This document shows, one piece after another, positions 21,531 through 33,300 of a DNA stretch of 64,000 nt; position 1 is the stretch's first letter, and each line of letters begins with the position of its first letter. The notes below the pieces were generated by a model. It worked only from the letters and a program-made list of their open reading frames with translations. It was not told the DNA's origin and did not search any database. The stretch is from Formicarius rufipectus (Eukaryota > Chordata > Aves > Passeriformes > Formicariidae): positions 744,001 to 808,000 of the forward strand of contig VXAU01000760.1 in NCBI GenBank assembly GCA_013399695.1, read 5' to 3'. The position numbers and the translations under genes were made by a program.

Positions 21531-22737
21531 TGTGTGTTATGTTTTTTGTGACTTCCTTAGCTGTTTGCAGTAACAAGATTTGTATTGTTAAGCTGCTTGT
21601 TGCATTTGTAACTTCTGCATGTAATGTGTTCTGGGTCCCAGTCTGAGAAGGAACAAGTAAGTATTTCATAAATACTGAACTAGAAATCTTGACAGAATAT
21701 TTGGGGCTTTTGTACCACTTTAGGTTGGAAACATTTTTTTTCTGCCTAAGAGACCAGCTCTGTTTTTCATCATCATGTGTTTGTTTGCTGGAGGGCAAAC
21801 AGGAAGACACAATTTGAAAGTTGAGCTCACTGCATGAGTTAGATGAACATTTGTCCAATATAAGTAGCAAATACTCCGAAGAGCTGCTGAGATCCCAGCA
21901 AAGGGCAGCTGTAGCTCTTCAGAGTGTTATCTGTTGGAGTTTTGATGCTGTTTGGTGACCATTTGCAGGACTGATCCTGAAGGGCAGAAAACATTACCAT
22001 TATCGTTGGTGTTTCAAGTGTGTTATTTAGAAGCACTGAACCTTTAAAAGCTTCTTCAAATGCCAGTCTTGTTGTCTTCAAAAGCCTGTGTTAGGAACAG
22101 CAGCTAATTTGCATCTTCTTTTAAAGACAGACCGTAGATGTGTTTTCTTTTGATTTTCTTATGCAGAAAGATCCCGTTTACCTGTTGTAGCCCTGGGCAT
22201 TGGAAGAGAGGTGAATTTGGATGGATTTCATATTTTTTGGGCTCAAAGAAGCACTGAGATCCCAGATATTAATGGATATTGCAGCTGTTTCCTGAACTTC
22301 TGGCTTAACTTTTTTTTTTTTGTACAGCAACAACAGAAAAGGCATTGGTTTTATGCACCGTTGGTTGCTGGTCAGCCAGCAAGAATTCTGCTTGAGGTCT
22401 CACTTGGACCTTGGGATTAATTCCCCTGTGTAAATCAGGTGAGTTGGGTGCCAGAAAATGTGTTCATCTTTGTAGCCATAGAAGAAAGTGAGACAGATGC
22501 AGAAAGATCAGGTTGTTAGTAGCTACAATTGCTCAGATTGCGCCAGATGTCAAATGTTCATCCTTTTTGTATGTCTGATCCCAGTCAGTGCTGCTGTGTT
22601 GAAGGGTGTCCCTGATAATGGGAATAACAGTGAATATGAAGTATTGATATCCTCTAGCCAGAATCCCCTTATGCTTGGGGAGGCGTGGGAAATTGTATTT
22701 CTCACTCAGTTCTGTTCTCTGTTCGTCACCCTCCCTT
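21531..22737. other. Intergenic stretch, nothing recognised
   Basis: No gene, RNA or repeat family was recognised. A short T run lies at 22310-22321. Confidence 0.5.
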
Positions 22738-22897
22738 CAGGTGTCTATATACATTGATGAGATTTCCCTGAGCCTTCTCTGGGCCAGCAAAGCCATCTCT
22801 CTCAGCCTACCCTCATATAAGAGGTGTTCCAGTCCCTTAATCATCTTGGCTCTTCTGTGGGGAATCTCCAGTAGCTCCATCTCTTGTCCTGGGTATG
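22738..22897 (-). mobile_element. CR1 LINE fragment, reverse orientation
   Basis: The + strand shows CAGGTGTCTATATACATTGA, then CCTGAGCCTTCTCT, CTCTCTCAGCCTACCCTC, GTTCCAGTCCCTTAATCATC and CCAGTAGCTCCAT, the order seen in the reverse complement of the CR1 3' untranslated region. The copy is truncated at both ends. Confidence 0.8.
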
Positions 22898-23929
22898 GTA
22901 AGACTGTGGATAGGTGTTTCAGCCAAAATGGCCTTCCACTGTTGTCAGGGCAGTGGCAAGAAACCTGGACTGGGGAATTTAAGGAAAATCTGGAACAGAA
23001 TTTTCAAACATACAGAAGGGTCAGTGTCTTCATGTTGTTTAGGTGGCTGGAGATGCGGCTCAGTCACAGCAAAAGGTATTTTTTTCCACTCTTAATATTT
23101 TTCTGTTTGTCATAAATCATTTTCCTTTTCTCCAGCAGCAGTCAGTGTGAGCAAGAACTCACTTCTCATGGTGTCAGCACCTGCTCACGTTTCTGGGGCT
23201 CACTGGGTGGGCAGTGCCAAATCTTTAAGGTAAAAGTAATAAAACCCAAAAGCTAATTATAGTATTGTATATACATAGTTTGTTAAGGTACACTCGTCTC
23301 TTCTAAGCCAAATATTCAGAGGATCTGCAGCAGGTCTTGATCCATCTCCAGTGCCACTGGAATGTGCAAAAAGAAGTAGCTGCAAGGCTGAGGTCATTTT
23401 CACAAACCGCCGACCTGGTTGTGGAGACGAAACGCTGAGCAAACTGACAGCCAGCTGAAGCTTGTTAATCATTAGCTTGTGAGGTTTGACTTAATTGTGA
23501 CTCAGTTTGCTGTTTCCAGTGGATTTATATTTGGATTAAGGTAAGAAATGTAACTACCTGAGCAAGGAAAAGCAGAATTGGTGGGAATTTATTTATCCTG
23601 GAGTGGATGAATAGTCTTTTCATAGGGCTGCTCTGATGAATTAGACCTACCAACCGGGAAACATTGACTTGTGCAGTTGAACAGTTTAATCAAATGGCAG
23701 AGCAGAGCCAAAAGCCGCTGCTTTCAGGAGTGCTGCTTGAGATCTTGCTGCTGGCTTGGAATTGAAGCAGGAGGGGGGTGTTTTGTTGTGTGCTAAACAC
23801 AGCATGTAAAAACTGATGTTTAAACCTGTTGAGTACCTGTGCTGTGAGTAAAGTGTGTGTAGCATTTCCTCACAAAACCCAGCTCGTGTCACCGCTCCTT
23901 CCTCAGCGTCAGCTCGGGGAGCTGTAATT
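22898..23929. other. Intergenic stretch, nothing recognised
   Basis: No exon or repeat family was recognised. CpG frequency begins to rise after about 23870, leading into the CpG-rich block. Confidence 0.45.
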
Positions 23930-24212
23930 GCTTCACTTTCAAACGCGCGTTGTGAGCCACAGCTTGGCTTGAGCCGTCTTAATCCATCCCTGCACTCGGA
24001 AGTGGGTGAGACGGCATTTGAAGGCAAAATATCCGGGTGCAGAGTAGTCCATGAAGGAGGCTGTCCTGGGAAAAAGCCTCGGGAGCGCACCGGGCTCGGA
24101 GCGCGCTCTCGTGGCCGCCGCGGGCGGTGCGGTCGAGTTTGGGGGCAGCGCCGGGGAAGATGCGCCTCTGCTCTGGCACCGCAGCGCTCTGGAGAAACGG
24201 TGTTACCACCAG
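23930..24212 (+). promoter_or_regulatory. CpG-rich promoter candidate with first exon ending in a splice donor
   Basis: GC and CpG content jump here against an AT-rich background, most densely at 24070-24200 (AGCGCACCGGGCTCGGAGCG; GTGGCCGCCGCGGGCGGTGC). The block ends in a near-perfect donor, CCACCAG|GTAAGT, at 24212/24213, as expected for a CpG-island first exon on the + strand. An ATG at 24160 opens 17 codons to that donor but has no recognised product; it could be a uORF. It lies about 2.7 kb beyond the PXYLP1 polyadenylation site. In other vertebrates ZBTB38 follows PXYLP1 in the same direction and has several non-coding 5' exons, so this may be one of its promoters. That link is synteny-based inference. 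Confidence 0.5.
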
Positions 24213-26339
24213 GTAAGTTGTAGGTGGGTTTCACCCTGCACTCTGAAAAAGAGGCCGTCTCCACCATGGTGTAAGCGACTGGTTGTTTATTTTTGGAAGA
24301 TGCTCAAACCCTTGTAGGGTGAAGAAGGAATAGTGATGACAAATGTGGCGGTCGTTTTAAAGGAAGTCACTCTTAGTGCTGAACACAGGTGTATTCTGCA
24401 GGTCACTACAGCTTTGTATCCCGTGTACTAAATGCAGCCCATTTTTTAGCAGAGCTATTTTTGGAATCAGTAAAGCCTATACTATATGGAAGGGTGAAAC
24501 AGAGGGTTTTGTTTGTTTTTTTGTCCCCTGCCAGTTTTCTGGTTTGATCTCAGATGGTTTGCTTGTCTTGTGGTTTTGTTTCTTCCTTCTTTTCACATGA
24601 AAGGTGCTTTGCTGCATGTGTGTGCTGCGGCCATATTCGAGTAGCTGAGATGTGACTGACTCTGAACTTTGCAAAGTTCCTTCAAACTGAAATCAAATAC
24701 CATTAAACCCTTTGTTTTCAGATTTCCTGGACACTTTCAAAAGTGATTTAGGATTACACTTAGGCTATTCCTTTAGGATCCCCTGACAAAAATCATCACT
24801 TTTCTTCTGTTGAAAATGAAGGGTGAAGGATAAGTGATGGCACTAAAGCAGTCCAGATCTCATTCTAAGAATAGCTATTGTGGTAGAGGAAAAGAAAAAT
24901 AAAAGTTTGCCAATCGTTAGGATGCCATTGTAAAATGGTTGGAGGATGTGGGGAGGAAAGGTTTTATGAGCTGAAGTTGTTGCTGTTGTAAAAACTGGGT
25001 ATGCAGGATAAAAGACGAAAAGTACATAACAAATGGAAAATGTGACCTCTGCTGCAAATTCTTGTGTGCATCTTCCCTGGAGCAGGTAGACAGAAGCAGT
25101 GGTTATAAGCATATTGGCCAGGAGACTGAGGATCCAGGTGGAGTGCTGGCAGGACCAGGCAGTGCTGCAGCAGTGCTGCTTCTCTAGAGCCCCTGGATTG
25201 GACAGGCCCTAACAACTTTGTCATCAGAAACAGTGATCTGAAAAGGAAATCTACAGATTTACGTGATGAGGGGAATGACTGTAATACTGATAAGATTGTG
25301 TTGTCTTTTAAAAAGTCTGCCTGCCCCTAAAGTGGTGAGTAATGGAGGGAACTGAGCCTGTCTTCTGATGAATCAGTGTTGGCCCACTGGTTGCTAATTC
25401 CATTCTCCTTTTTGAACTGGTTACATACTTAATATTCTCCTTTAACGATGCCCGTTTTAACAGCCTTTTGGCCAATTCAGTGCCTTTTTTGTTTAAAAAA
25501 GCTCGCAAACAACAACAAAACAATTATAAGTAAGAGACCACAGTGCTTTTCTGATACAAACATGCATACATAGTTCAGGCTTATCTTGAAGGATGATTAA
25601 TGGCTACTGTCATTACTAGCTGTCAATTGGGCAACAGTAATGGCTTGAGTCCTATCTCAAATGTCACCAGACAAGTATCTTTTTGCTTAAATCTCTTCTA
25701 CAGGGGTTTAAATGATGTCCATGACTATGTAATAGGGCTGGTGTAAGATGGCATTTGTCAGCAATTAGTGTGCTCTCAGCTGTGTTCCTAACTCTTTAGA
25801 TGTGAACCCACAGTTAAGTAGGTTTATGCAAAGTTTTACCTGTTAATATTTAACTTCAGTCTGCGATGTGGTAATTGGTGTTTTGGTAAGAAAGAGCACT
25901 GAAATGCATCAGCTTGCTGAAGAGTGATAAAAATACTTCTGTTTTTAATAGGGGACTGGAACCAGCCAGTGCTGCTCTGAAGTGGTGCTTATAAGGAGGA
26001 AGGCAGCCAGTTTCAAGTCAGAGAGAGGGTCTCATTAGCTGTAAGGGCTTGTTGTGCATCTGTGCTGCTTCTGACAGTGCTGCCTCTGATTGGCATAGAT
26101 TGTCGCTAAATTGTCGCAGCAGTATCCGTGTGTCCTGTGTTTGTGTGAAACCCCTGGGTTTGATTGAATCTCGCACTTTCGCAAAGGACCGACTGCTTGC
26201 CATTCTCAGTTTTTGGGATGCGCTTTGTAGGAATGCAGACCTTTACTTTGTCTGCTGGGCCAGGAGGGAAACTTGCTGCAAATCCTGGGAGAAATCCATG
26301 GCAGGAGGGAAAACAGCCTTTCTGTGGCCTTGATAGCTC
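24213..26339. other. Probable first intron of the downstream transcript, nothing else recognised
   Basis: CpG content falls sharply after the donor at 24213. No exon, RNA gene or repeat family was recognised. Confidence 0.4.
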
Positions 26340-27310
26340 TTTGGTGGGCGGGTTTCCAGGCTATGGTGCCGACCCTGAGCTGGAGCCGCTGGAGCCGGGG
26401 TGTGCCGCAGCTCCTCCTGCTGTGCCCAGCTCCAGCGGGGGACACGCTGAAATCCATGGAGTTTGCTCCTGCTTGTTTCTGTAGGTGTTCTCCTCTGCAC
26501 TGCTGCCCTCCTCTGCTGGCTGTGTAGCAAACACTGCTCTCTAAAGGGTCTCGGTCTCTGCGTGCCGCGCTGTTTCAGCAGCACTTCGCTGCCCTGACCG
26601 TCGTCTCTGGTGTCAGTTTTAATTAGGGGTCATGGTGTTACTTCCTCATCATCGGATGCCAATGCAGATGTTACGTGTTGCTTTTTGTTCAGCCCCGTTT
26701 GCTGTCTTCCAACGCCTTCACTGGGTTCAAATAATCAAGAGTTACTAGAAGGTGTTGCCACGAATGGTTCAGATTGTAAATCCTGCGATCCCCCTCGCTC
26801 AGTCCGGGCAGCGGGGCCGCGAGGGGCAGCAGGGGCTGCAGGTGCCGGCCGGGCAACCCCGGGGAGAGGCTGGGGAGGAGGAGGAGGGCAGGAGCTGCTC
26901 CACGGGACAGCGGTGCCAGAGGTGGGGGCGTGAGGAGAACGGGACAGCGTGAGATCCGCTAAGCACACGGACTGCCGGGATGCGGGAACACGAAGGGCAA
27001 AGAACGGGCAACGTGCCGAGTTGCTGCTAAATCGTGAGGGAGCGAAGCAGGAGCTGGTGGGCCAAGGGGCTGAGACAGCCTCGGGCTGCTCTCGCCCCTC
27101 CGGGAGAGCCTCTTCCGACTCTGGCAAGGGACTGAGGGAGCAGCACCGCGTCCGTCCCGCTCCACCAAAAAGGGAACCAGCAGAAAAACTACGGCAAACC
27201 AGGGTTTAATTCTTAGCTATGAGCGTGCCTTAACAGAACACACCCAAAAGTCGCTACGGTTTAAGTTGCGGCAGCGAAGGAGTCGCGGGATGTGAGTGAT
27301 GGGGTGAGCG
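26340..27310. promoter_or_regulatory. Second, broader CpG-rich block
   Basis: GC-rich sequence with many CpGs runs from about 26340 and is densest at 26790-27130 (for example CGGGCAGCGGGGCCGCGAGG and GCCGGCCGGGCAACCCCGGG). No convincing coding frame or TATA box was seen, and open frames on both strands look like composition artefacts. It is probably an alternative promoter, enhancer or 5' UTR region of the downstream gene. Direction is undetermined. Confidence 0.45.
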
Positions 27311-30300
27311 ATGGGCTCAGCCACGTGTTCCTTCCACTTGTGTTGGCAGCTGTGTGTTTGTGTTCCCTCGCTGAGTGAGCGGGTCAGAGCAGCAATAGTG
27401 TGTGTGACATGCACAATCCGGGGTGGCTCTGCAGGGAGCATCTCCTCTCCCTGAAGAGAATCCCCAGAAGGTATTTCCTCCAGGTAACCTGAATGCTTTT
27501 TCTTCATCCCGAAAATCTGGGTACGGGTGGAGTTAGTGTCTTCTGCTGATGTTGCACCCCCAACTTAAATTTTTATTTTTTTTTTCTCTTTTAAATTCTG
27601 TATCCATGTGGGGACTAAACCAACACTGGCACACTTGACTGAGAGTCATCAGCTTTGGTACAAATGTTTATTTCCCTATAAATATGAATAAATATTTCAT
27701 TCAACTTTGGCTGTTGTGAAGGCATTTTGGAACCTGTCTGGTCAGAGAACATAAATATTAATAGCATGTGAATGAGATGAGAAAGCTACAGAATGTCAAA
27801 TATTAACCACTGGTAACAGCAGGTGCAGGGAACACTTTGCATGAAAACTCAAAACTGAAATGTGTCATGAAATCCCTTTGAATGTTTCTGGATGTGGCAC
27901 TTAAAATATGAAGTTCTATTGTGGTTAATTTGTGAGTGGAAAGATGATAGATTTAAACGGCTCACTGTGCATACTTTCAGTTCGAAATACACTATGAGCA
28001 ATTTACTTACTACTCTGGAATAGGAAATGTAGTGTTGCTTTAGTGTCTTTTTAAAATGCTCTCTGTTTCATCGGTACAGAATCCAGGTCATGTTTTATCA
28101 GTTTTATATGCTCCTAAATAATGAATACAGATAGGATAAACCTGCTTCATCCTCATTCTCTTAAGCTTTCAATTTATCATGGAAACAGTCACAATTCCTC
28201 TTTCCTCTTGAGGCTCTTGAGTTCATTTAAGAGTATTGTTTTACCAGTGTGAAATGGTGTTAACACACCTGATACAATCTTTGAAGATTTCCCTCATCTG
28301 TATTTATCAAAAATAACCCTCAGAATAACTTGAAGACTAAGTGCTCTGCAGATTATACTAGTTAAGACAAAATACAAGTATTTAGCAATAACAAGGGAGG
28401 AAGGGGGGTCTTGAGCAGAGCATAGATGGGGCTGTGCTCTGGAGGACTCTGAAAGCTGTGTGAGAGAGGGAACCGGAGCCAAGTGGTGGTACTGTCTGGG
28501 GACTGCATGAGGGGGAGCCCAAGGGAGAAAAGGATGGTGCACTGAAGAAGTGGCATGGCCTATAGAATGCATAGAGCAATCCTTCCACTTTGCCAGTGCT
28601 GGTAAAAGACTTGCCTCAGGTGCCGTGTTCACTTTTGAAAACAGAACATCCAGGAACAGTGAGAAAGCTCAAAAATAGAGTTGAACAAGCCAGGGTGAGG
28701 CAGAGTCCAGGGAGAAATCTGAAAGGAGAGAAGGACTTAAATGCAAATATGGCTATTATGAAGGGGAAAAAAAATTAACAATTATTGTAAACTCTTCTTT
28801 CTCGTGGTTGGGACTAGAAGCAACTGTAATTGAAAATACTGAAGTTGAATATTTAAGAAAACAATTGTGGGACTAAGCATAGCAGGATGGTGGAATGAAC
28901 TGGAGGGAGCAGTCTGAAGTCACAGGCCTTAAGTGTTTTAAGGAACAGGGAATCTAAATATCTCCCTGGGAGCATTTATTTTGTTTTGTAACTAGGAGAT
29001 GAACAGGTGACTTCCAAGTCTGTTTCAACTTTTATTTTTCTTTGATTCTAAGGAAATACATTTCCAATGTCCACCCAATAAAATACTTCTGGCATGTATT
29101 TGTGGTAGCCTCCTGGCAAACTACTCATGAGTTCAGGTGTTTGGAAGTTGTACATTTCTCTCAACTCTCCCAGCCATGTTCAACGAGCTATCCAATGTCT
29201 TCTCATCCATCAAAACGAAGCCACAGTATTTGGCAGGGCTGGGGTTTCTCTCAGTTCCCACTAGATTGTGCAAATTTGGATTTGATTCCTGGGTTCTTGC
29301 CAAACACCTCCTCGGGGAAAAATCTATATCATGTTAATCCATTACCTTTCATTGCTTCCTTTCCCCCCCTCCCCTCCATTTTCTCTCTTTCTAAAGAAGT
29401 TGAAATATTTTTCTGTTAAATCAGTGACAGCTCAGGGAACATCAAAATATTGGTATGTGTTTGGGGAGTTCTTTTCCAGACACAGAATTTAGAAGGGCTT
29501 ATTGCATCTCTGATCCACTATTTTTAGAAGTTTTATAAACTACTTATTTTAAACTTCTTATTTAATCTGGTTGCAAAGTTTAGATTTTCCAGAATCCAAA
29601 TGGTCCTTGTGAATTCATGTGCAGTTTTTTTCTTATATGCAGGTTTGTGTGCCTGCACATAAATGGAATTTTTTTTATAGGGGATTCTCTTAAAACTCTG
29701 GTTCTTTAATCTAGTACTTGAGCGAATCTAATCTATTGGTAGCATCTTAACACACAAGTGAGGAGTTTTTGTAATCACATCTGGCACTGGTTTGGGGAGA
29801 GATGTCCCCTTGGTAACTTTTGAACCCGTTTGATTTCAACAACATTTGACAGGAACGTAGACATTACTGAGTTCTACAGACTTTGTTAGAATGGGTAACC
29901 AGGCAGAGGAAAGAGATCCTGAAGTTGCTCTATCTCTAGGGAAAGTTAAAACATGTTCTAAAGACACTGAAGTTGATCAGAGAGGAGAAAAAAAATGCAC
30001 AGACACCAGGCTGCTAAAATCCTGACCCTTCTTTTTCCTTTGTTTTTTTCCATCAAAAGACATTTGTCAGTAAAGGTGGTTCAAGTAAGCACCATTGCCA
30101 GATCCTGCCTGTGCTGCCACACAGCTGACCTGAAGAGAGGTCTCTGTAGGGAGAGCAGGTAGGTAAGTTCCAAATGATTTCTTTGGCATGGCAATCTGCT
30201 TTCTTGATATCGAGACAAGCAATTCCAGATGGGTCTGCTGGAAATGTCAGCATGCTCTTTGCATTAAGATATGATACATGCATCTCCTTGATGGATGATA

Positions 30301-33300
30301 ATAGGATGGGCAAATGAGCATGGCCCCTTCACAGCTGTGAACCAAACTTTGGAAAGGCTCACCTGCACTTCCTTTGAAAGTCCTGAACTCATTCCAATGT
30401 GCAATGTCTGTCGGGAAGCTCTAACAGAGAACAATTCCTCTGTGATTTCACTGACCACTGAAATTGCCAGTGGACTGAAGAAATGTCAATTCAAAACAAG
30501 AATGGCTGGAGGGAAACCTTTTTATTAATTCAAGTTTTACAGACTTTTATAAGTAGTAGTGAAAGGAGCTTAAACCTTAGCATTCTGATGAAATTCCAGA
30601 CTCTGTAATTACATTGACTCTGAACTCCACCTGCAGTTTCCATATAAAAAACTGTTCTGCTTCAGGCTGCACCCTGCTGTGCAGCTGTACTGCTCAGTGT
30701 CACACAGGTGCTGAGGCTCATCTGGGAGGGAAATGACAATATCATGTATATCATTTATACAGTGCTTTGTTGCCTTTTTCAAAGTTCCTTCAGCATTACT
30801 CTGGCTGAAAGGCACAGCAGAAATGAGATGCTATTTGAAGAGTTGTGGGTTGTTTGTTGTTTTTTTTTTTAAATTTTTTTAAATTAACCTGTATGATGAA
30901 TTAACTTTTTGGGAATGCTAAATTTTTATACTTAATTGTGTGTTTTGCCAAAACTTAAAATGTAAATGCGCTATATATATGATCAGTGTACACAAACATC
31001 AATCCAGTGTCCTGAAACTTAGGTCAGCTCTCCTCCTAAAAGCAGATCAGCAGAAAGATTCTGTTGATTGAATACAGAACTCCTGCTACTCATTTAGGAG
31101 CAATTGCTGAGTTCTGTTTGCTGGTCAGGTGTGTGTGAGCTCTGAAAGAATGTGCTCCCATTGAACAACTTCTTTGCATAGGAAGCCTTTCATCCTCTAT
31201 TTTGAGGAGAGGCAGTGAAAATAAGGTAGTCTGCAGCTGGCTGATGCCCAGTGTGTGCCATCCATCATTTGTGTTGTCATAATTGCAGGTGTTACCTTGT
31301 ATCTGTCATTCTGTAGTGATGGTGTAAGGGCTGCTCTGCATGGTGAATTGCTGAAAGATTCTTTGGCTTTACCAGTTTTTATAATTTTTTTGGAAGAATT
31401 TCTCTTCAAGAAGACAGTAATTTATGGTGCAGCAGAATTAAGAGATTTGCACTGCTTTCTTTTTAAAGAAGCGTGCACTGTTCTGTGCATGGGGATTTAC
31501 AAACTTCACACTGCTCCTGTTGCAGCAATGCAGAACTTTCAGCATCTGTAGCCTGAAGTTTGGCTTTATGCTGGATGCAAAACATTACAGATTGCAATAA
31601 ATTCTTGTGTGTAACTCAAATTTTCCTGCTTCCCCTAGCCTGATAATGGTTTACTCTACTGGTTTTCTTCCATTAATCAAGCTTGAATGATGATGAGAAT
31701 GCTAATTTGAGTTCCTTGGTTATGACTGACTTTTTTAATGTTTGTATTTTCAGTCATGAGTCTGCCAGATGAGATTAGACACACTGCCATAATGGCAGTG
31801 TATATTCTCTGAGAGTTGACCCTTTTACTGAAGTGAACCGGACAAAGAGCTTTGACTAGACACTGAAAGGAAAGAAGTGTTATCTTCCTGATCTTCACCA
31901 GAACCTCAGCTATTTTCCTAGTGCCAATTGTAAAGCCTGCAGTACAGCTGTGTCTTTGAAGTGCTTGTATTTAATTTTCATCGTGCCTCTCTGATTCTTG
32001 GAGGTCCATTCGTACAGTTTATAGACTAGATCACTCATTTTGGAGGTAGCACTTGACCCAGAAAATGCTGAGAACTTTATTATTTGTATAAACCCCGAAC
32101 TGTAATTGAATGTAGAACTGTTTGAAGTGACTGCAAGGAAGTGGCTGAATTTAATCAGGCCTTTAATGCATGTTATACATGAATATAAATCTCACTCCTT
32201 CCTTGAAGTAATTCAGTATTCTCTTAATGCTTGTGTAGGAAACTGCTGTGTGTGTTGGGACAGGGAGGGGGAGCATAAATGACTGGAGCAGAACTCCTGA
32301 CAGTAAGATGGGACTCAGTGTGAACTGACAGCTTGAGCCTGCAGGTGATGATTTAACGTAACTTGAGAAGAGGAATATTTTCCAGTTTGCCTTGGGCACT
32401 GAGAACCTTCTGCTTAATGCATCTTAGAAATTTTCTCTGCAGACTGCAAGGACTTCCCAGGGGCTGCAGTGCCTTACCCTTGCTATTCATTCCTGCCCTG
32501 AGGTAAACAGTGCCGAGGCCTGGAGGAGTAATTCCCCTTTGATCAGGCACAGTCTGTGTGTGCTACTGCTGTTCTGCTGATTTTTTTTTTTTTTTCTAAA
32601 TTGGGGTGCACACTGAGAGAGGTACCTGCAGTTTGATCACTTGTTATTTATTAAAAACTTGTCATAGCACAGGAGACTGTGGTTAGAAGCTCTCCAAATG
32701 AGAGAAGTATGTTAACAATGTCAAATTAAGTTCAAAATTCACATCCGTGACCACACTGAACTGTGAGTTTTCTCTCCATCCTCCCGTTCTCTTTTGCATC
32801 TAATTAAGGTACAAGTCAGCAGTGTCCAGGTCAGAAGCTTCACCTAGAGAGCTGTCCAACTTTCCTGCATACAGCATAGCAGCCACTGCCTCAGGGGGTA
32901 AAAATGGATCCCCTTGGTGTTTGTTCCACTGCTATGGAAATATGCCGTGTTGGAGGCCAGGCTGCTCATCTGGGAACACGGTACTTGTAGAATTCTTTCT
33001 TTTTACAAGTCAACAATCAGAACTTACACTCTGTCACAGGCAGCCTGGTCAGTGGCACTACAAATCCCCACTCTAGTCACCACCTTCTTATTCATCTGCA
33101 GGCAGCAACATATTGATTATTATTTCCAGGTTGCCTCTTGCAGGCATTCCTTTGAGAAGTTTCATAGCCTTACCTTATAGAACTTTTGCAGATGCCATTC
33201 TTGGAACGAATGGATCAGTGAGAATTGCCATAATCCATAATAATGTGAAAACATGTCATGTTAAAGAAGTGGGTGGAAAAAAAGTGTATAACTTGAACTT

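Noticed and set aside
23686..24267. 193-codon open frame on the minus strand through the CpG block
   Set aside because: High GC reduces stop codons on both strands. The arginine/proline-rich product matches nothing I know, and the donor signal points to the + strand.
26735..27127. Open frames on both strands in the second CpG block
   Set aside because: Frames overlap on both strands with low-complexity composition, which is typical of non-coding CpG islands.
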